Both the position numbers and the translations under genes were made by a program. From positions 4,836,001 through 4,900,000 of the forward strand of contig LT549889.1 of assembly GCA_900078775.1 (NCBI GenBank): a stretch of 64,000 nt of DNA, read 5' to 3'. Below are positions 8,569 through 16,101 of the stretch, piece by piece (positions within the stretch are counted from its first letter, which is position 1; every line of letters begins with the position of its first letter). Source of the DNA: Mycolicibacterium aurum. GTDB lineage: Bacteria; Actinomycetota; Actinomycetes; Mycobacteriales; Mycobacteriaceae. The notes under the pieces are model-generated. The model saw only the letters and a program-made list of their open reading frames with translations. It searched no databases and was not told where the DNA came from.

Positions 8569-9246
8569 TTAATGCGCACTGCGCCTGGCTGGGGTTTTTC
8601 GGCTTGGCGGCAACGTCTTTCGCGGCGAGCTACGCTTCTTCACGATTGCCGAGGGGGTGAAATGGTCGAGCAACCCGGCCAGCGCCTCGTCAAACGATTT
8701 GCGGCTGTGCAGGGCATCCATGTACGAGAGGAGCACGTCGTCGGCGGGGACATGGGTGTGGATGTCGAAGTTCGAGCTGGTCTCGACCATGAGGCGGCCG
8801 ATGCTCAGCTGGTGCAGGCTCGCGTACGCGATCTGGGCCTCCTCTTGGGACAGTCCCGCTCGCTGGAACTGGCCGATGCAGAAGAAGAGCAGTCGGCGAG
8901 CGTTTGGCAGGAGCGTGCGGGTCAGCATCGCCGAGGTCATTCCCGGGACGCTGGTCAAAGCGTCGTGGGTGGCGTGCACCGTGGTGGTGAGCAGCTCGCG
9001 CCAGTCGCCAGACTCCGGATCCGGCAGTTCGATGCGGGCCAGGATCGCGTCGCCCACCAGCTGGATGATCTCGTCTTTGTCGGCGACATGGTGGTAGAGG
9101 GCCATCGCCGAGACGCCGAGCTTGGAGGCGACAGTACGCATGGTGAGTGCGTCGATGCCTTCGGCCTTGATCAGGTCTGCGGCGACCGATGCAATGAGTT
9201 CCCTGGTCAGCGGAACACGCTCGACCTCGGTGCGTCGTTTTGCCAC
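8569..9246 (-). CDS. TetR-family transcriptional regulator, candidate master repressor of the cluster
   Basis: A 225-residue regulator with an N-terminal TetR helix-turn-helix (TMRTVASKLGVSAMALYHHVADKDEI, quoted in part: SKLGVSAMALYHHV). A ligand-binding helical domain follows, then an unusual basic tail of about 23 residues rich in Lys, Arg, Pro and Ser. I chose GTG at 9246 behind GGAGGG. The ATG at 9291 that lengthens the frame lies inside the operator. It is the only TetR gene within the operator-containing region, and its own promoter carries a variant operator at 9288-9301, as expected of an autoregulated TetR repressor. Its ligand is probably a CoA ester from the pathway. That it recognises all the copies is inference. 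Confidence 0.92.
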   Translation of the reverse strand: MAKRRTEVERVPLTRELIASVAADLIKAEGIDALTMRTVASKLGVSAMALYHHVADKDEIIQLVGDAILARIELPDPESGDWRELLTTTVHATHDALTSVPGMTSAMLTRTLLPNARRLLFFCIGQFQRAGLSQEEAQIAYASLHQLSIGRLMVETSSNFDIHTHVPADDVLLSYMDALHSRKSFDEALAGLLDHFTPSAIVKKRSSPRKTLPPSRKTPARRSAH

Positions 9247-9287
9247 TTTACCCTCCGGCCGGTCTCGAACACATGACTCAATCTTGA

Positions 9288-9301
9288 CCATACGCGTATA
9301 G
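9288..9301. promoter_or_regulatory. Variant operator, copy 3 (CCATACGCGTATAG)
   Basis: The centre is GC instead of AT, but the invariant TAC-N2-GTA and the right arm are kept. It lies between the divergent TetR gene (start 9246) and the serine-hydrolase gene (start 9362), so it is the expected autoregulatory site. Confidence 0.7.
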
Positions 9302-9361
9302 GCAGCCAGACGTGCCTCTCACGTCCCCGACTGTGACACGAAGATCGAAGAAAGGTGAAAC

Positions 9362-10465
9362 ATGACTCACACCATCTACCCGGATCCCGATCCGCGCCGG
9401 ATCGCCCTGGTTCTGGAGCGCGTACGACTGGAGGTCGAATCCGGGACATTGCCCTCGGCGCAGGTGGCGCTCAGCGTGGGCGGACAGTTGCATGCGTTCG
9501 AGGCCTTCGGTAAGGCGAACACCGGCACGCGTTATGTGCTGCAGTCGGCGGGCCGGCCGATCGTCGCAGGCGTGGTCTGGAAGCTGATCTCCGACGGACT
9601 GCTCGACATCAACCGCACCGTGGCCTCCTATATTCCGGAGTTCGCCACGAACGGCAAGGATGCAGTCACCGTCGAGCAGGTGCTCACCCATGTCGGTGGA
9701 TTCCCCTTGGCTCCATTGGCTTATCCGGCGATGCTGCACCGCGACGAACGTTTGGCGGCGTTCGGCAAATGGCGCCTGACCTCGGTTCCGGGCGCTGAGT
9801 TGCAGTTCCATCTGACCTCGGCGGCGTGGATCATCGGTGAGCTCTGTGAGCGACTCACGGGACTCCCGATCTCCCGGTATCTAGCCGAGGAACTGACGGT
9901 TCCGCTCGGACTGGCCAGCATCGAGATCGGCCCGTCGATCGACCGGCAGGGTGATGTTGCGCCGTTCGTGCGCACCGGTATCGACGACGGTGGTGAGGTC
10001 AACCCGTGGGGGCCGTGGTATCTGTCGCGGCCGGAGATCCTGGCGGCCGGCGAGCCCAGTCACTCGTTGGTCGCAAACGCGGCAGACCTCGCCGGTTGGT
10101 ACCAGGCCCTGCTGACCTCTGAGCTTTGGGATCGTGCCGTGGTGAACGACGCGCTACGGGTGCGGATCACGCTTCCGGTGACCGGTGAGCGCGGCGGCAC
10201 CCGAAGTGTTCCCGGTAATGTCGCGCTGTTCGTCCTGGTCGCCGGCGATGATGGCTTGTCGCGGGGATTCCTGCCGACCGCATGCTCCCCGGGCACGTTC
10301 GGTCACGGCGGGGCGCCCTGTCAGATCGGGTTCGCCGACCCCGAGACTGGACTGTCCTTCGCCTTCCTGACCAATGGATATCCGGCTTCTGGGTATGAGC
10401 AGTCCCGGATCGGTCTGAACCGGATCATCAACATTGCCAACCTGGCTGCGGATTGTTTCAGCTGA
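9362..10465 (+). CDS. Serine-hydrolase-fold protein (beta-lactamase/EstB family) with altered active-site motifs
   Basis: A 367-residue protein of the class-C beta-lactamase-like family, which includes esterases, lactone hydrolases and transesterases. The sheet and helix pattern (VVWKLISDGLLDINRTVASYIPEF, SAAWIIGELCERLTG, TFGHGGAPCQIGF) fits the family. At the nucleophile position the usual SxxK reads Ser62-Ala-Gly-Arg65, so the general-base lysine is arginine, and no clear YxN stands before WIIGELCERLTG. The HGG near the C-terminus is present. It may be an unusual esterase/lactonase or a non-catalytic binder. There is no signal peptide, so it is cytoplasmic. AAAGGTGAAAC gives a good ribosome site. 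It is divergent from TetR and shares its variant operator. Confidence 0.8.
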   Translation: MTHTIYPDPDPRRIALVLERVRLEVESGTLPSAQVALSVGGQLHAFEAFGKANTGTRYVLQSAGRPIVAGVVWKLISDGLLDINRTVASYIPEFATNGKDAVTVEQVLTHVGGFPLAPLAYPAMLHRDERLAAFGKWRLTSVPGAELQFHLTSAAWIIGELCERLTGLPISRYLAEELTVPLGLASIEIGPSIDRQGDVAPFVRTGIDDGGEVNPWGPWYLSRPEILAAGEPSHSLVANAADLAGWYQALLTSELWDRAVVNDALRVRITLPVTGERGGTRSVPGNVALFVLVAGDDGLSRGFLPTACSPGTFGHGGAPCQIGFADPETGLSFAFLTNGYPASGYEQSRIGLNRIINIANLAADCFS

Positions 10466-10487
10466 CGTTCGCGCACCCCGGGACGGG

Positions 10488-10512
10488 TCGCCTGGGCTAG
10501 ATGCCCAGGCGA
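10488..10512. terminator. Short hairpin between convergent genes
   Basis: TCGCCTGGGC and its exact complement flank a 5-base loop. It overlaps the stop codon of the dehydrogenase at 10497-11603 and follows the serine-hydrolase stop by 22 bases. It is a likely shared terminator for the two converging genes. Confidence 0.5.
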
Positions 10513-11603
10513 TCCAGCAGGCGTTCATGGCTCACGGCCGGCCCACCGAGCAGCAGCTGCGAGGAGGTTGCTCGCCGGAAATAGACGTGCGCCGGGTGGT
10601 CCCAGGTGAACCCGATACCTCCGAGCACCTGGATGGTTTCCTTCGCGGCGAAAACCGCAGCGGCACTACATGTCAGGTGTGCGGCGGCGGCGTCGATCGA
10701 GGTGCTCTCAGCGCCTTCCTGGGCGCTCAGCACGGCCTCCTCGCACGATGCGCGGGCCAACTCTACGTGAGCCAGGATCTCGGCGCACAGGTGTTTGACC
10801 GCCTGGAAGCTACCGATGGGACGCCCGAATTGATGGCGCACCTTGGCGTAGTCGACGCTGATCTCCAGGCATTTCTGTGCAAGCCCCACCTGTTCGGCGG
10901 ACAGCGCGAGCACGGTGATGTCGAGCAACTCGGCGAGCAGTCGCCCACCTCCACCCTCGCGACCGATCATCTCGGCCGGAGTGTCGGAAAGTCGGACGGT
11001 GAACAGCGGGCGCGTCTCGTCGATCACCCGCATCGGGTCGATCGACATGCCGGCGGCCGCCTGGTCGACCCGGAACAGTGTCGGTCCGGCGGTGGTGCGT
11101 GCCAGCACCAGCACCACGCTGGCGCCGTGCGCGTCGGGTACCCAGTTCTTGACGCCGTTGAGGATCCAGACGCCGTCGACGAGGTGTGCGCGCGTTCGGA
11201 TCAGCGCGGCGTCCCAGGAGCCGTCGCCCTCGGCGATGGCGACGGTCGGGCGGCCCTCGCCCGCGGCGAAGCCGGGAAGCAGTTGCCGGCACTGATCCTC
11301 ATCCCCGGACAACAGAAGTGCCTGAATCGCCGAGAAACTGGAGAGGTAGGGCGCCGGGGCGACCGCACGGGCCAGTTCCTCGAACACCACCGCCAGAACC
11401 GAGAGTTCGGCGCCATCACCACCGAACCGCTCGGGGATGGCCAGACTGTGAATTCCCAGGGCGGCATTCATCTCGGCGTACAGGTCGATCTCGAGGGGCT
11501 TTCCGTCGGCCACATTGGACAGGTCAGATTCCGGAAGTCGGCTTTGCAGGAACTTGCGGACTGCGGAACGGAGTTCGGCGAGTTCGTCTGGCGTGGCGGT
11601 CAC
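10497..11603 (-). CDS. Acyl-CoA dehydrogenase family protein, probable subunit of a heteromeric enzyme
   Basis: A 368-residue ACAD-fold protein. Landmarks include AVAPAPYLSSFSAIQALLLSG, RHQFGRPIGSFQAVKHLCAE and GGIGFTWDHPAHVYFRRA near the C-terminus. The last follows the pattern of the alpha/beta ACAD pairs (FadE28/FadE29-like) used for cyclic or steroid side-chain CoA esters in actinobacteria. Its GTG overlaps the stop of the upstream dehydrogenase (GTGA), which supports co-assembly as an alpha2beta2 FAD enzyme. It would introduce an alpha,beta double bond into an acyl-CoA. It belongs to the unit transcribed away from the double operator at 13015-13168. Confidence 0.9.
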   Translation of the reverse strand: MTATPDELAELRSAVRKFLQSRLPESDLSNVADGKPLEIDLYAEMNAALGIHSLAIPERFGGDGAELSVLAVVFEELARAVAPAPYLSSFSAIQALLLSGDEDQCRQLLPGFAAGEGRPTVAIAEGDGSWDAALIRTRAHLVDGVWILNGVKNWVPDAHGASVVLVLARTTAGPTLFRVDQAAAGMSIDPMRVIDETRPLFTVRLSDTPAEMIGREGGGGRLLAELLDITVLALSAEQVGLAQKCLEISVDYAKVRHQFGRPIGSFQAVKHLCAEILAHVELARASCEEAVLSAQEGAESTSIDAAAAHLTCSAAAVFAAKETIQVLGGIGFTWDHPAHVYFRRATSSQLLLGGPAVSHERLLDRLGI

Positions 11604-12895
11604 AGCTGTGCTCCCTTGGCGTTCGAGGCGGCGGTCGCCGGTTTGGTCGCGGCGGCAGGCTCTTTGGGCAGCCCGAGGACCTGTTCACCCAGGATGTTCT
11701 TCATGATCTCCTCGGTGCCCCCGAGGATGCGGAGTGCCGGCGAGGCGAGCAACAGGTCGGACCAGGCGAAGGTGCCCCACTGCCCGCTGTCGGCGATGAT
11801 GCGGGGCCCCAGGACCTCCGACACGAAATACGCTGCGCGGGTGATGTTGCGGGCGTGGACGAGCTTGGCAACGGACCGCTCGGGGCCGACGGGCTGCCCT
11901 GCCTGGATCTTGCGAGCCGCCGCGGCGTTGAGGCTTTCGACCGCCTTCGCCTCGGCCAACAGCGCGGCGAGTTGCCTGCGCAGTGCGCGATCGTCCCAGG
12001 TGGAGGTGGCGCGCATTAAGGCCGCCAGGTGTTCGGCCCTCAATGCCCGCGCCACCTCCGGCGAGTCCACCCCGGCGACCACGTCGCGTTCGGCGGTCAG
12101 CGTGGTCAGGGCGACGGTCCAGCCGCCGTCCACCTCGCCGAGTCGGTGTGCATCCGGAACGCGGACGTCGGTGAGGAACACCTCGTTGAACTCGCATCCG
12201 CCAGTCATCTGACGCAGCGGGCGCACCTCGACACCTGGTGCCTTCATGTCGATCATGAAGGCGGTCAGACCTTTGTGTTTCGCTGCGTCGGGGTTGGTGC
12301 GGCACAGTACTTCGCCGACATCGGCATGCTGGCCGACTGAGGTCCACACCTTCTGCCCGTTGAGCACCCAGTCCTGACCGTCGCGCACCGCACGTGTCTG
12401 CACGCCGGCCAGGTCCGATCCCGCCGCGGGCTCGCTGAACAGCTGGCAGGCAATCGAATCGCCGCGATACATCGCAGGCAGCAGCGCGGCGCGCAGTTCC
12501 GGCTGACCATGTTTGAGGACGGTCGGGCCGACCATTCCGAGACCGACCACGGCAAGCTGGCTCGTATCGGGCACCCGATAGGATTCCTCGGCCTGCTGAT
12601 AGAGCATCTGATAGGCGACCGTCAGGCCCAGGCCGCCGTATTCCTGCGGGCCGGTGATCCAGCCCCAACCGTTCTCATGACGGATCCTCTGCCAGCGGCG
12701 CGCCGCCTGAACCGCTTCGCGTTCCTGTTCGGCCGTTCCGGACGCGAAGTACGAAACGCTGTCGCTGCCAGTACCCCAGGACTCATGGGTCGCATGATCA
12801 CGCTCGGCGTGTGCAGTGAGAAACCGGTGCGCCGATGCGGTGAAAGCCTCGGGACTGCTGATGTCGGGACGCAGATTGGTAGCGCTGTCGGACAT
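11600..12895 (-). CDS. Acyl-CoA dehydrogenase, partner subunit
   Basis: A 431-residue ACAD with the FAD/substrate segments CQLFSEPAAGSDLAGVQTRA and NGQKVWTS, and a C-terminal RILGGTEEIMKNILGEQVLGLP. At the position where many ACADs carry the catalytic glutamate (YEGT) this protein has GGT, so the base is either elsewhere, as in the steroid-type heteromers, or supplied by the other subunit. It is first in the operon and overlaps its partner by four bases. Its start lies 120 bases from the nearer operator and is divergent from the amidohydrolase at 13218. Confidence 0.92.
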   Translation of the reverse strand: MSDSATNLRPDISSPEAFTASAHRFLTAHAERDHATHESWGTGSDSVSYFASGTAEQEREAVQAARRWQRIRHENGWGWITGPQEYGGLGLTVAYQMLYQQAEESYRVPDTSQLAVVGLGMVGPTVLKHGQPELRAALLPAMYRGDSIACQLFSEPAAGSDLAGVQTRAVRDGQDWVLNGQKVWTSVGQHADVGEVLCRTNPDAAKHKGLTAFMIDMKAPGVEVRPLRQMTGGCEFNEVFLTDVRVPDAHRLGEVDGGWTVALTTLTAERDVVAGVDSPEVARALRAEHLAALMRATSTWDDRALRRQLAALLAEAKAVESLNAAAARKIQAGQPVGPERSVAKLVHARNITRAAYFVSEVLGPRIIADSGQWGTFAWSDLLLASPALRILGGTEEIMKNILGEQVLGLPKEPAAATKPATAASNAKGAQL

Positions 12896-13014
12896 GCTTC
12901 CGTCCTATTCCGTTGAAGCGATCGGTCGTTTGGGACGAGTCGTGAACCCAGTCGTCGTCACCGCGATCGGTTGTGCCGACGATCGACGGACTCGTGCGGA
13001 GCCGCGGCACTTCA

Positions 13015-13028
13015 CTATACATGTATAG
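13015..13028. promoter_or_regulatory. Palindromic operator, copy 4 (CTATACATGTATAG)
   Basis: A perfect 14-bp palindrome on the dehydrogenase side of the 322-bp divergent intergenic region 12896-13217. Its centre is 130 bp from copy 5. Apart from the two operators I see no gene in this intergenic stretch. Confidence 0.85.
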
Positions 13029-13134
13029 GGGATGCGGTTAGGGAGAGGTGCGCAGGGAAATCGGTGCGCAGGAACTCGGCCGCTGGGGATTGGCGATCAT
13101 CTGGCGGGTGCTGCCTTCTGTAATTTCCCAGTTG

Positions 13135-13168
13135 GCTTGCCCAACTATACATGTATAGTTGGGCAAGC
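13135..13168. promoter_or_regulatory. Palindromic operator, copy 5, inside a 34-bp perfect palindrome
   Basis: The 14-bp core at 13145-13158 is CTATACATGTATAG. The symmetry extends 10 bp further on each side (left arm GCTTGCCCAA), making a 34-bp perfect inverted repeat. It lies 50 bases upstream of the amidohydrolase start. It is the longest symmetric version of the operator in the window. Confidence 0.85.
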
Positions 13169-13217
13169 GCTCCTCGGACCGCAACCGAGGTGGCATCGAT
13201 GTGCAACGGAGGAACAG

Positions 13218-14297
13218 ATGTCGAAAATCTGGGCAAATTCCGCAGATTCCCATGTTCTCGAACCCGATGACCTGTGGATGCAGCGGCTACCTAAACGGCT
13301 TGCCGACCGTGCTCCGCGCAGTGAGCGTGGTGACAAGTACGAGATTCTCTACATCGACGGCAAGCAGATCAATCGGCAGCTCAACGACTTCATGGACGCG
13401 ATCCGTCCGCCGGGTGCACGTGACCTCGACATCAGATTGAAAGACCTCGATCAGGAGGGCGTGTGGGCGCAGCTGGCTTTCCCGTCGATGGGGTTCTGGA
13501 CGGTGGAGATCATCGATCCCGAGCTTGCGCGTGAGGTCGTCAAGGCCTGGAACGACTGGGCCCACGAGGAGATCCTGCAGCGCACCGACCGCATCTTCAC
13601 GCCCGCGATCGTCCCGCTGACCGACGTCGGCGATGCGGTGGCCGAGTTGGAGCGTGCTGTCGAGCTCGGATTCCAGTCGGTGTTCCTGCCGTGTGGGACG
13701 AAGCAGGGTGAGGAGTGGGGGCTGGACAAGTGGGAGCCGCTGTGGGCGGCTGCCGAGCGTAACAACGCCAGCCTTTCATTCCATATCGGTACCGGAGGTG
13801 AGAACGTGGTGTACCGCGGTCCAGGCGGTGCCGTCGTCAATTACATGGAGACCACCTATCCCGGCATGCGGGTCGTGTCGCACATGGTGGCCGGCGGTGC
13901 GCTCGATCGGCATCCCGACCTGAAGATCCTGATCGCAGAGGGTGGTGCCGCATGGGTTCCCGCCATTGGCGACCGGATGGACGAGGCCTATCGTCAGCAT
14001 GGAATGTTCGTGCGGCCCAAGCTATCCCGACTGCCGAGTGAGATCGTCCGCCACCAGGTCTATGCGTCCTTCCAGCACGACATCAGTGGTGTGCAGATCA
14101 TCGAGGGCACCGGATACCGCAATGTCTGCTGGGGGGACGACTATCCCCACCTGGAGGGAACCTATGGCCACACCCAGGAGACCCTGAACACGATCTTCGA
14201 CGGGGTGGACCCGGAGATCCAGGACCGGGTGCTGCGCGGGGCCATGGCGGAATTGTTCCGCATCCCGGAACGCACCGCGGCCGACGAGGCACGCTGA
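13218..14297 (+). CDS. Amidohydrolase-2 family metal-dependent hydrolase/decarboxylase
   Basis: A 359-residue TIM-barrel protein of the ACMSD/LigI-type amidohydrolase family (PF04909). It opens with the family hallmark ADSHVLEPDDLW, then LDQEGVWAQLAFPSMG, SFHIGTGGENVVYRG and the late metal or substrate segment NVCWGDDYPHLEGTYGH. Members hydrolyse lactones or decarboxylate cyclic acids. Here a ring-opening or C-C cleaving step fits the cluster, but the reaction cannot be fixed from sequence. ATG 13218 follows CGGAGGAAC. The operator at 13135-13168 is just upstream. A second, more distant member is at 23296-24504. Confidence 0.9.
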   Translation: MSKIWANSADSHVLEPDDLWMQRLPKRLADRAPRSERGDKYEILYIDGKQINRQLNDFMDAIRPPGARDLDIRLKDLDQEGVWAQLAFPSMGFWTVEIIDPELAREVVKAWNDWAHEEILQRTDRIFTPAIVPLTDVGDAVAELERAVELGFQSVFLPCGTKQGEEWGLDKWEPLWAAAERNNASLSFHIGTGGENVVYRGPGGAVVNYMETTYPGMRVVSHMVAGGALDRHPDLKILIAEGGAAWVPAIGDRMDEAYRQHGMFVRPKLSRLPSEIVRHQVYASFQHDISGVQIIEGTGYRNVCWGDDYPHLEGTYGHTQETLNTIFDGVDPEIQDRVLRGAMAELFRIPERTAADEAR

Positions 14298-14340
14298 CAT
14301 AGCGGAGATTTTGCCTGCGGCGCCGGGGGCGCCGCAATCG

Positions 14341-14384
14341 ACGCCCATCGTGGACAGCTGAGACACGCCGTCCACGATGGGCGT
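14341..14384. terminator. Strong hairpin between convergent genes
   Basis: A 15-bp perfect stem (ACGCCCATCGTGGAC and complement) with a 14-base loop, followed by TCTGCTGTG. It lies in the 185-bp gap between the amidohydrolase stop (14297) and the GMC oxidoreductase stop (14483). It is a bidirectional terminator by position; no U-tract. Confidence 0.7.
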
Positions 14385-14482
14385 TCTGCTGTGTCCTGAC
14401 CAGGCGCGCGGGCACAAGAATGCGGCGGGCGGTCACGTTGCCGTGATCACCCACCGCATTCTGGTTCCGGCGCTTCTACATG

Positions 14483-16087
14483 TCAGCCGCGGTCTTCGAG
14501 CATCAGGTCGGCCGCCCGCCATGCCATGGCCATCATCGGCCCGTTGAGATTGCCGGACACCATGGTCGGCATGACCGAACAGTCCACCACCCGCAGGTTG
14601 TCCACCCCCCGGACCCGCAACCGGCTGTCGACGGGATCCTCATCGCGCGGTCCCATGCCCAGGGTCCCGACCGCGTGGTAGCCGCAGTACCCCTTGTCGA
14701 GGGCGGCGTCGATGATCGCCTCGTCGTCCCGAACGTCCGGACCCGGCGTCGTCTCGTGGTCGATCAGCCTGGCGATCGGCTCCTGTTCGAAGAGCTGCCG
14801 CATCTTGGTGAACAGATCCACCGCGACGGTCCGGTCGTAATCACTGTCAAAGAAGTTCGGATCGATATCCGACGGAGCCGCCGGATCCGCTGAGGTGATA
14901 GTGACCGTACCCTCGCTCGTTGGCCGCAACACGTAGCCGATCGCCTGGATACCGGGCTCGCGTTCGACTCCGAGTTGCTTGCCCGCCTTGAACGGCGCCG
15001 CGGTGAACGGTGCCGCAAGGATCTGGGCGTCGGGCCGGTCGCGATCGGGTCGGGTCTTGAAGAACCCGACCACGTCATATGCGCCGCCGGCGAGCGGTCC
15101 CTTCTTGGTGGCCAGGTAATGCACACCCGTGAGCGCCTGGCGGGCCGCCGTGCTCAACTGGCGATTGTAGCCGAGGTCGCGATTGAGCCGGTATTGCACT
15201 GCCAGACAGCGGTGTTCGAGCATCCGCTTGCCCACCAGCGGGCTGTCCGCCTGGACCTTGATCCCGAGCCATTCCAACACCGCCCGCTCGCCGATGCCCG
15301 ACAACTGCAGCACGCGGGGGCTGGCCAGGCTGCCCAGCGCCAGGATGACCTCGCCGGAGGCGCGGAACGTGGCGGTGCTGTCGTTCGATGTGGTCTGGAC
15401 GCCGACGGCCTTGCCCGCCTCGATCAGGACGCGGTGCACCTCGGCGCCGGTGACGACGGTGAGGTTGGGTCGTGACTGGACCGGATGCAGGAAAGCGTGC
15501 GCGGCGCTGACCCGTTGGCCGTTCTTGATGGTGCGTGCCGAGGGGCCGATGCGTTCGCCGTCACCGTCGTTGATGTCGTCAGTTCCCGCCCATCCCATCT
15601 TCTGTCCGGCCGCGACCACGTCACTGCAGATATCGGGGAGGTCCGGGGCCAACGACACTGGGAGCGGGCCACCGGCGCCACGGAAGGCGTTGCCCCCCAA
15701 CTGGTGGTCTTCCATTGCCTTGAAGATCGGGAGCATGTCGTCCCAGCCCCATTCGGGGTTACCCAACGCCACCAGCTCGTCGTAGTCGGCACGATGTCCA
15801 CGGTTGTAGACCATCCCGTTGACCGCGCTGGACCCACCGAGGGTCTTACCGCGCACCCACTGCTCGACCTTGTCGTTCGGGCCGATGGGGCGCACGGTGT
15901 GATGCCAGGCCAGCTTCGGATTGCCGAGGATCTTGCCGAATCCCTTGGGGATCTTGATCAGCGGGCTGGTGTCCTTGCCACCTGCCTCCAGCAGCAGCAC
16001 GTTGATGCGGGGGTCGGCGCTGAGCCGGTTGGCCAGTACGCAGCCGGCCGAACCCGCACCGGCCACGATGTAGTCGTATGTCGTCAC
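14483..16087 (-). CDS. GMC-family FAD-dependent alcohol oxidoreductase (choline-dehydrogenase-like)
   Basis: A 534-residue GMC flavoprotein. The dinucleotide fold is YIVAGAGSAGCVLANRL at the N-terminus, the flavin-attachment/signature region is RGKTLGGSSAVNGMVYNRG, and the C-terminal catalytic region is GYCGYHAVGTLGMG followed by SGNLNGPMMAMAWRAADLM. The family oxidises primary or secondary alcohols, handing electrons to O2 or a quinone. It is the second gene of an operon with an aldehyde dehydrogenase 14 bases upstream, so a likely sequence is alcohol to aldehyde to acid, preparing a substrate for CoA ligation. The GTG start follows AAGGAG. Control would be through the operator at 17651-17666. 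Confidence 0.94.
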   Translation of the reverse strand: MTTYDYIVAGAGSAGCVLANRLSADPRINVLLLEAGGKDTSPLIKIPKGFGKILGNPKLAWHHTVRPIGPNDKVEQWVRGKTLGGSSAVNGMVYNRGHRADYDELVALGNPEWGWDDMLPIFKAMEDHQLGGNAFRGAGGPLPVSLAPDLPDICSDVVAAGQKMGWAGTDDINDGDGERIGPSARTIKNGQRVSAAHAFLHPVQSRPNLTVVTGAEVHRVLIEAGKAVGVQTTSNDSTATFRASGEVILALGSLASPRVLQLSGIGERAVLEWLGIKVQADSPLVGKRMLEHRCLAVQYRLNRDLGYNRQLSTAARQALTGVHYLATKKGPLAGGAYDVVGFFKTRPDRDRPDAQILAAPFTAAPFKAGKQLGVEREPGIQAIGYVLRPTSEGTVTITSADPAAPSDIDPNFFDSDYDRTVAVDLFTKMRQLFEQEPIARLIDHETTPGPDVRDDEAIIDAALDKGYCGYHAVGTLGMGPRDEDPVDSRLRVRGVDNLRVVDCSVMPTMVSGNLNGPMMAMAWRAADLMLEDRG

Positions 16088-16101
16088 AGCGGGGGTGCTC
16101 C

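Noticed and set aside
10434..12212. Plus-strand open frame of 592 codons
   Set aside because: It is antisense to two well-supported acyl-CoA dehydrogenases and has no motif or ribosome site.
13135..13168. 34-bp palindrome as a transcription terminator
   Set aside because: It lies upstream of both divergent genes, is centred on the repeated operator core and has no T-run. Regulation is the better explanation.
14475..14486. TCTACATGTCAG resembling the operator
   Set aside because: It lacks the invariant TAC-N2-GTA (right half is GTC), sits at a gene's 3' end and has only partial symmetry.
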